Assembly: GCA_036569845.1 (NCBI GenBank)
Contig: DATCPY010000110.1
Coordinates: 1 to 11,279 of the forward strand
Reading direction: 5' to 3'
From: UBA4735 sp036569845
Lineage (GTDB): Bacteria > Chloroflexota > Limnocylindria > P2-11E
Length of the DNA stretch: 11,279 bases
Position 1 is the first letter of the stretch. Each line of letters starts with the position of its first letter. The notes under the pieces were generated by a model. That model saw only the letters and a list, made by a program, of their open reading frames with translations, was not told where the DNA came from and did not search any database. The translations under genes were made by a program, and so were the position numbers. Below are positions 7,804-11,279 of the stretch, piece by piece.

Positions 7804-8495
7804 CCACGGAAACGAAGACCACGAGGGTGCTCATCGTGGACGATGAGCGATTGTTCGCGGAGCTGCTGCGGGTGGCCCTCCGGAACGCCGAAGGGATCGA
7901 CGTCGTCGACGTCGTGCACGACGTGCAGACGGCGATCCGCCGCATGACCGAAACGCGACCGGACGTCGTGCTTGCCGACTATCACCTCCCCGACGGGACC
8001 GGCTCGGACATCGCGCGCACCGTGCGGGCGACGCTTCCCGACACGTCGGTCCTCATCCTTACCGGCGACCCGTCGGTGTCGACGCTGTCCGACGTCGCTC
8101 GATCCGGCGCGGTCGGCCACCTGACGAAGGACCGTCCGTTCGACGAGGTCGTCGAAGGCGTCCGCGCCGCCGCCCTTGGGGAGATCCTGTTCGCGCCGAG
8201 CGAGCTCCAGCGGCTCCTGCTCGAACGGGAGTCGCGCCCGCGCCCGCTCGAGCCCCTCACCGCGCGCGAGCTCGAGGTCCTGCAGCTCCTCGCCGAAGGG
8301 GCTTCGACGACCCAGGCGTCCGATCAGCTCGGTATCTCGAGCGCCACCCTCCGGGCGCACGTGCAGGCGATCCTGCGCAAGCTCGGTGCCCATTCGCGCC
8401 TGGAAGCGGTCGCGGAGGCCGCCCGTTTGGGGGTCATCACGCTGGATGCCTGGTCCCGCGACAAGGCTGTAGCCCGTCCGAAGGAAGTCGTTTGA
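7800..8495 (+). CDS. NarL/LuxR-family response regulator
   Basis: This 231-residue protein has an N-terminal receiver (about 8-125) with D14/D15, phospho-acceptor Asp60, Thr88 and Lys110, and a C-terminal LuxR-type helix-turn-helix at about 150-215. The HTH segment includes LTARELEVLQLLAEGAS followed by the recognition-helix region ISSATLRAHVQAILRKLG, a typical NarL/FixJ pattern (the usual V-K-x-H-V reads L-R-A-H-V). It is the only evident DNA-binding protein in the window and so the likely transcriptional output of the two kinases. Candidate targets are the inverted repeats at 8500-8525 and 9956-9985, but no binding evidence exists. ATG 7800 overlaps the preceding stop in ATGA and places the receiver's first strand a few residues after the start. 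It is the last gene of the tightly overlapping run. Confidence 0.93.
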   Translation: MTTETKTTRVLIVDDERLFAELLRVALRNAEGIDVVDVVHDVQTAIRRMTETRPDVVLADYHLPDGTGSDIARTVRATLPDTSVLILTGDPSVSTLSDVARSGAVGHLTKDRPFDEVVEGVRAAALGEILFAPSELQRLLLERESRPRPLEPLTARELEVLQLLAEGASTTQASDQLGISSATLRAHVQAILRKLGAHSRLEAVAEAARLGVITLDAWSRDKAVARPKEVV

Positions 8496-8576
8496 GCTTC
8501 CCCCGCCGGGGGGTCACGGCCCCCCTAGAGTTCGGTCATCGTTCCCGGTATGGCCGTAATGAAAGGTGCGTACGAC
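8496..8576 (+). promoter_or_regulatory. intergenic region with C5-G6-C6 tracts, possible -10 box and ribosome site
   Basis: This is the first real gap after six overlapping gene junctions. It contains CCCCC at 8500-8504, GGGGGG at 8508-8513 and CCCCCC at 8520-8525. The G tract can pair with either C tract (loops GCC or TCACGG), giving two mutually exclusive GC-only hairpins. No T-run follows, so a classical intrinsic terminator is not supported. TAGAGT at 8526-8531 fits a TAnnnT -10 element and would start transcription near 8538, but no -35 match lies at the right distance. GAAAGGTG at 8561-8568 is a plausible ribosome-binding site for ATG 8577. Confidence 0.35.
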
Positions 8577-8951
8577 ATGGCGAAGCTGCTGATCGCTGAC
8601 GACCTCGTTCCGATCCGCCAAATGGTGCGGATCACCCTGTCGACGCAAGGTTGGACCATCCTCGAGGCCGAGAACGGCCAGAAGGCCCTCGAGATGGCGC
8701 GCTCCGAGCGTCCCGACCTCATGCTGCTCGACGTGGACATGGGCGCGGGCCCGAACGGGTTCGACGTCTGCCGCGAGCTGAAGGCGTCCGAAGACACCAA
8801 GGGCATCCCGATCGTCATGCTGACGGCGCACGACAGCGAGAGTGATCGCGCCGTCGGCTTCGCGGCCGGCGCCGCGCAGTACCTCACCAAGCCGTTCGGA
8901 CCGCTCGAGCTCATCGACACCATCCGCACGATCCTCGCCCCGGCCTCGTAA
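8577..8951 (+). CDS. stand-alone receiver (CheY-like single-domain response regulator)
   Basis: Starting at ATG 8577 gives a 124-residue protein that is a receiver domain and nothing else: D8/D9, phospho-acceptor Asp52 in LLDVDMG, Thr83 and Lys105 in LTKPF. The loop after Asp52 has a short insertion (GAGPNGFD). In-frame ATGs at 8550 and 8559 would add nine or six residues, but 8577 is preferred because MAKLLIADD is the normal receiver N-terminus and GAAAGGTG lies about nine bases upstream. With no output domain it must act by protein contact or as a phosphate shuttle. The next gene, an HD-GYP protein without its own receiver, begins 10 bases after its stop, so the two look like a split REC / HD-GYP response regulator. 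The upstream kinases are the nearest phosphodonors; the pairing is inferred. Confidence 0.9.
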   Translation: MAKLLIADDLVPIRQMVRITLSTQGWTILEAENGQKALEMARSERPDLMLLDVDMGAGPNGFDVCRELKASEDTKGIPIVMLTAHDSESDRAVGFAAGAAQYLTKPFGPLELIDTIRTILAPAS

Positions 8952-8961
8952 CGAGACCTCG

Positions 8962-9945
8962 GTGGAGGGCGACCGCGCGACCGCGCTGCATACCGGCCTA
9001 GGCCGGAACGTCGAGCTCGTCGAGCTCGACCCGACGCTTTCGGAGGGATCCGAGGCGGAGACCAAGGCGCCGGAGATCTTCCGCCAGCTGCTGCAGCAGG
9101 CGATCCGCGTCTCGGAGCAGGCGAACGCGCAGGCCCTGCGCATGGCCCAGGACTTCGCCGCGGTGTACGCGCGCGAGCAACGTCTCGCGAAGGACTTCGA
9201 CGCGAAGCTCGGCGAGCTCGCGCTCCTCGAGCGCCAAGCCACGCGCTATGCCGAGGATCTCGCGACGCTCCTGCGCCTCGAGCGCGAGCGCCGCCGCGAG
9301 CTCGAGCGCTCGCTCGTCGCGGAGCAGAACGCCAATGTCGAGCTGCGCCGCACCGGCCTCCAGGGCGTGAGCCACATCCTGATGGCCGTCTCGCTCAAGG
9401 ACATGACCACCGGCCAGCACCTGCTCCGGGTGCGCAAGTACGTCGAGGCCATCTCCGGCAAGCTCGGCCTGCCGCCCGCGACCATCGAGGAGTTCGGCTA
9501 CTCGAGCGTGCTGCACGATGTCGGCAAGATCCAGACGCCGGACGACATCCTCGGCGCGCCGCACGAGCTCTCGGTCGACCAGTTCGACGTCATGAAGCAG
9601 CACTGCATCGATGGCGAGGCCATGCTCGGTGACGCGAAGTTCTTCGCCACCGGACGCGCCGTCGCTCGCGAGCACCACGAGCGCTGGGACGGAAGCGGCT
9701 ACCCGGACCGCAAGGCCGGCGCGCAGATCTCGCTCGCCGCGCGGATCGTCGCGGTCGCGGATGTGTACGACGCGCTCATCTCGAAGCGTCCGTACAAGGA
9801 AGCGTGGAGCCCCGAGCGTGGGCTCGCAGCCCTCGAGGCCGAGTCGGGCAAGCACTTCGACCCGGGCGTCGTCGCGGCATTCGTCGCGCTGTACCGCGAG
9901 GGCGCCATCGAGCGCATCCGCGTCGAGGTCGGCGACCAGCCCTAG
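8962..9945 (+). CDS. coiled-coil HD-GYP protein, predicted cyclic-di-GMP phosphodiesterase
   Basis: The start chosen is GTG 8962, 10 bases after the previous stop, giving 327 residues. The frame stays open further upstream, to an ATG at 8842, but that extension lies inside the preceding gene and translates as low-complexity Ser/Arg sequence. Residues about 35-130 are rich in E, R, A and L with heptad-like spacing and probably form a coiled coil. The HD-GYP domain (about 138-315) has all the hallmark motifs: His153, VLHDVGKI with H185/D186/K189, HHERWDGSGYP at 238-248, ADVYDAL at 266-272 and KRPYKEAW at 275-282. It should therefore be an active phosphodiesterase that cleaves cyclic-di-GMP. It has no receiver of its own; the stand-alone receiver just upstream may supply phosphorylation control. 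No good ribosome site precedes the GTG, which fits translational coupling. Confidence 0.9.
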   Translation: MEGDRATALHTGLGRNVELVELDPTLSEGSEAETKAPEIFRQLLQQAIRVSEQANAQALRMAQDFAAVYAREQRLAKDFDAKLGELALLERQATRYAEDLATLLRLERERRRELERSLVAEQNANVELRRTGLQGVSHILMAVSLKDMTTGQHLLRVRKYVEAISGKLGLPPATIEEFGYSSVLHDVGKIQTPDDILGAPHELSVDQFDVMKQHCIDGEAMLGDAKFFATGRAVAREHHERWDGSGYPDRKAGAQISLAARIVAVADVYDALISKRPYKEAWSPERGLAALEAESGKHFDPGVVAAFVALYREGAIERIRVEVGDQP

Positions 9946-9955
9946 CACGCAGCGA

Positions 9956-9985
9956 CGGGCCAGATATGCCCGGCGATCTGGCCCG
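9956..9985. repeat. perfect 10-bp inverted repeat before the lipoprotein gene
   Basis: CGGGCCAGAT (9956-9965) and ATCTGGCCCG (9976-9985) are exact reverse complements around the ten-base spacer ATGCCCGGCG. The repeat begins 11 bases after the stop of the HD-GYP gene and ends 11 bases before the GTG of the next gene. It could be a hairpin terminator for the upstream unit, although no T-run follows. It could equally be an operator dyad over the promoter of the lipoprotein gene. The symmetry is plain in the sequence; the role is undecided. Confidence 0.6.
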
Positions 9986-9990
9986 ACAAT
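9985..9990 (+). promoter_or_regulatory. possible -10 element for leaderless transcription of the lipoprotein gene
   Basis: GACAAT matches TATAAT at four of six positions and lies six bases before GTG 9997, the distance at which transcription would begin at the start codon itself. No Shine-Dalgarno sequence is visible upstream of that GTG, which is consistent with a leaderless message. No -35 match is seen, and the first base overlaps the inverted repeat. This is a tentative call. Confidence 0.25.
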
Positions 9991-9996
9991 GACGGC

Positions 9997-11142
9997 GTGC
10001 CCAGAACGCCTCTCATCCTGAGCGTTGCGGCCCTGATGGTCGCGTGCGGACCGCTGGTATCGCCGAACGCCCCGTCGCCGTCGACACTGGCCGAGCGGGC
10101 CAGCTTGTTGCCGTCGCCCACCGTCACGGCCGGCCCCACGTCCACACCCACGCCCACGGCGAACGTGTCGCCGGCGCCGAACGCGGCTCGGCTGATCCTC
10201 AGCGACGCGACGCTCGTGGCGGATGGCCGTCCGCACTTCCTCTTCCAAGCGGCAGGGGAGGACCGCCTGCGCGCCGTCGCATGGACCGGCACGACCAACG
10301 GTGTTCTGGCCGGAACGGCTCCACCGAAGGCCACGCTCAGGCAATCGCCGGACGGCGCACGCTACGTCTTGAACGGGAAGATCTACGGCTTCGCTGGCGA
10401 TCTGGTCGGCGTGCTCCCGTGGCTTGACGGTTCAGTGCCCACGTGGTCCCGCGACGGCCAATTCCTGTGCCGGGCGCTGCCGGTGACGCCGCAGACCGGG
10501 TCAGCGATGCAGCTGCAGACCGTGGTCCCGGGACAGCAGCCGCGGGTGGTCGCCACGGGTTACGGGATCTACAGCGACAACGCTGGCTATCCCGTATTGG
10601 CCTGCGATGCGCAGACCGACCGCGTCATCGTCGCGTCCCTCGGCCAAGGGCTCTTCGCCGGACACCTCTGGGTCTTCCGGCTATCGACCGGTGCGCTGCT
10701 CCGCTCCGAGGACATCGGGGCGAACGTTGCCGGTTCGTGGATCGCCGCGAGCGCCGATGGCACGCTGCTCGCGCACTCAGTGCACGCGACGAATGCTGAC
10801 CCACCGACCACGACCATCCGCACCGCGGAGAGCCCGACCGCGCTACAGACGCTGCCGAACTTCGAAGGGCATGGATTTTCCGGCGACGGCTCGCTTCTGC
10901 TTGGCGTGACCGGCGGGTCGAACTCGATCGCGATCATCGATTGGAAGGCCGCGCGCCGGACGTGGGGCTCGACCGGTCTCGCGTACGGTGGCTTCTTCCC
11001 GGAGCCGAATGGCAACCACTTCGCGGTGGGCCTCGGCTTCGTCGGCGGCGCGGAGGACAAGGGCGACGTCTACCTGGTCGGTCCTGACGGCACGTCGATC
11101 GAGTTCCCGTCCGGCGGGTACCACGCGGTGTTCCGCTACTAG
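9997..11142 (+). CDS. predicted lipoprotein with Pro/Thr/Ser linker and propeller-like repeats
   Basis: This 381-residue protein starts at GTG 9997, with no clear ribosome site. A short hydrophobic signal (about 5-16) ends in LMVAC, a near-lipobox that makes Cys17 the likely lipidated residue. A low-complexity linker rich in Pro, Ser and Thr covers about 22-62. The rest (about 65-381) is beta-strand-like, with repeated motifs of the form S-x-D-G followed by hydrophobic residues: SPDG (117), SRDG (151), SADG (252), SGDG (295), and a related PEPNGN (336). This pattern is usual for WD40/PD40-type beta-propellers. It is probably a surface-anchored binding protein; no catalytic motif or known family was recognised. 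A perfect inverted repeat lies just upstream. It need not belong functionally to the signalling genes. Its stop overlaps the stop of the converging minus-strand gene within CTAG. Confidence 0.8.
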   Translation: MPRTPLILSVAALMVACGPLVSPNAPSPSTLAERASLLPSPTVTAGPTSTPTPTANVSPAPNAARLILSDATLVADGRPHFLFQAAGEDRLRAVAWTGTTNGVLAGTAPPKATLRQSPDGARYVLNGKIYGFAGDLVGVLPWLDGSVPTWSRDGQFLCRALPVTPQTGSAMQLQTVVPGQQPRVVATGYGIYSDNAGYPVLACDAQTDRVIVASLGQGLFAGHLWVFRLSTGALLRSEDIGANVAGSWIAASADGTLLAHSVHATNADPPTTTIRTAESPTALQTLPNFEGHGFSGDGSLLLGVTGGSNSIAIIDWKAARRTWGSTGLAYGGFFPEPNGNHFAVGLGFVGGAEDKGDVYLVGPDGTSIEFPSGGYHAVFRY

Positions 11143-11279
11143 GGGCCGAGCTGCTTCTTCGCGTCCAAATAGAGCGCGCGCACCATCGGCGCCGCCGGAT
11201 GGAATTCCCCGACGTCGAGGTACACCGTCCACACGTCGACCGCGCCCTTCCAGTCCTGCTTCTGATAGAGCAGCAGCCC
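11139..11279 (-). CDS. TPR-like protein, C-terminal end (truncated by the window edge)
   Basis: On the minus strand the frame is open from base 11279 down to a TAG at 11141-11139, giving 46 residues. The translation begins GLLLYQKQDWKGAVDVWTVY and continues as LDVGEFHPAAPMVRALYLDAKKQLGP. The pattern of a paired helix with Y-x-x-x-D-W-x-x-A-V-x-x-W, then a P-containing turn and a final A-K-K-Q-L-G, is characteristic of the last tetratricopeptide-type repeat of many bacterial proteins. Codon usage keeps G or C in most third positions, as in the neighbours, supporting a real gene. The stop shares bases with the TAG of the lipoprotein gene, so the two genes converge with no spacer. The remainder lies beyond the window and the function is unknown. 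Confidence 0.6.
   Translation of the reverse strand, partial: GLLLYQKQDWKGAVDVWTVYLDVGEFHPAAPMVRALYLDAKKQLGP

Noticed and set aside
8500..8525. Intrinsic terminator after the NarL gene
   Set aside because: The GC hairpin is not followed by a T-run; kept only as an undefined regulatory region.
8550..8576. Earlier ATG starts (8550, 8559) for the stand-alone receiver
   Set aside because: No ribosome site precedes them, whereas ATG 8577 has GAAAGGTG upstream and gives the normal receiver N-terminus.
8842..8961. Upstream ATG extension of the coiled-coil HD-GYP gene
   Set aside because: The added 40 residues are Ser/Arg/Pro-rich out-of-frame reading of the receiver gene; GTG 8962 directly after the receiver stop is more likely.
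8998..10344. Minus-strand open frame across the HD-GYP gene and the start of the lipoprotein gene
   Set aside because: It overlaps two supported plus-strand genes and the inverted repeat, and shows no domain pattern.
1..11279. CRISPR array, tRNA or rRNA gene, insertion sequence, or phage-type genes
   Set aside because: No spaced direct repeats, cloverleaf sequence, transposase motif or terminal repeats were seen; nearly all of the window is accounted for by coding genes.

Overview
The window is a dense, high-GC stretch of bacterial chromosome, with G or C at most third codon positions and long spurious antisense open frames as a result. Gene content (Cache/HAMP/GAF kinases, HD-GYP proteins, a VTC-type polyphosphate polymerase domain, lipoproteins with Pro/Thr/Ser linkers) and ATGA-type gene overlaps would suit an uncultured Chloroflexota lineage or another high-GC, soil or freshwater bacterium. 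That placement is an impression from style, not proof.

Region 1 (1-8495) reads as one long plus-strand transcription unit. It opens with the C-terminal end of a PstS-like ABC-transporter substrate-binding protein. A membrane sensor histidine kinase (Cache-like sensor, HAMP, GAF, HisKA, HATPase) follows, then a soluble REC-REC-histidine kinase, a 12-helix-type Npt/MFS-like membrane protein, a VTC-domain (polyphosphate polymerase family) protein, a REC/HD-GYP protein whose HD dyad is broken, and a NarL/LuxR-type response regulator. From the first kinase to the NarL regulator every junction is a 1- or 4-base start/stop overlap, so translation is probably coupled.

Region 2 (8496-9945) begins with an 81-base gap containing C5-G6-C6 tracts and a possible -10 element. 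A stand-alone receiver protein follows, then a coiled-coil HD-GYP protein with an intact catalytic motif set.

Region 3 (9946-11279) holds a perfect 10-bp inverted repeat just upstream of a GTG-started lipoprotein gene with repeated S-x-D-G propeller-like motifs. A converging minus-strand gene, seen only as its C-terminal 46 residues, looks TPR-like; its stop codon overlaps the lipoprotein stop within CTAG.

Taken together, the cluster joins a phosphate-type binding protein and a two-kinase, five-receiver phosphorelay to a predicted polyphosphate polymerase with a membrane-transporter partner. Its visible outputs are one DNA-binding regulator and two HD-GYP proteins, one apparently catalytically dead and one apparently active. 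The working hypothesis is a phosphate or energy-status sensing module that controls polyphosphate synthesis and cyclic-di-GMP. No GGDEF cyclase, Hpt domain, tRNA, rRNA, CRISPR array or mobile element is visible in the window.
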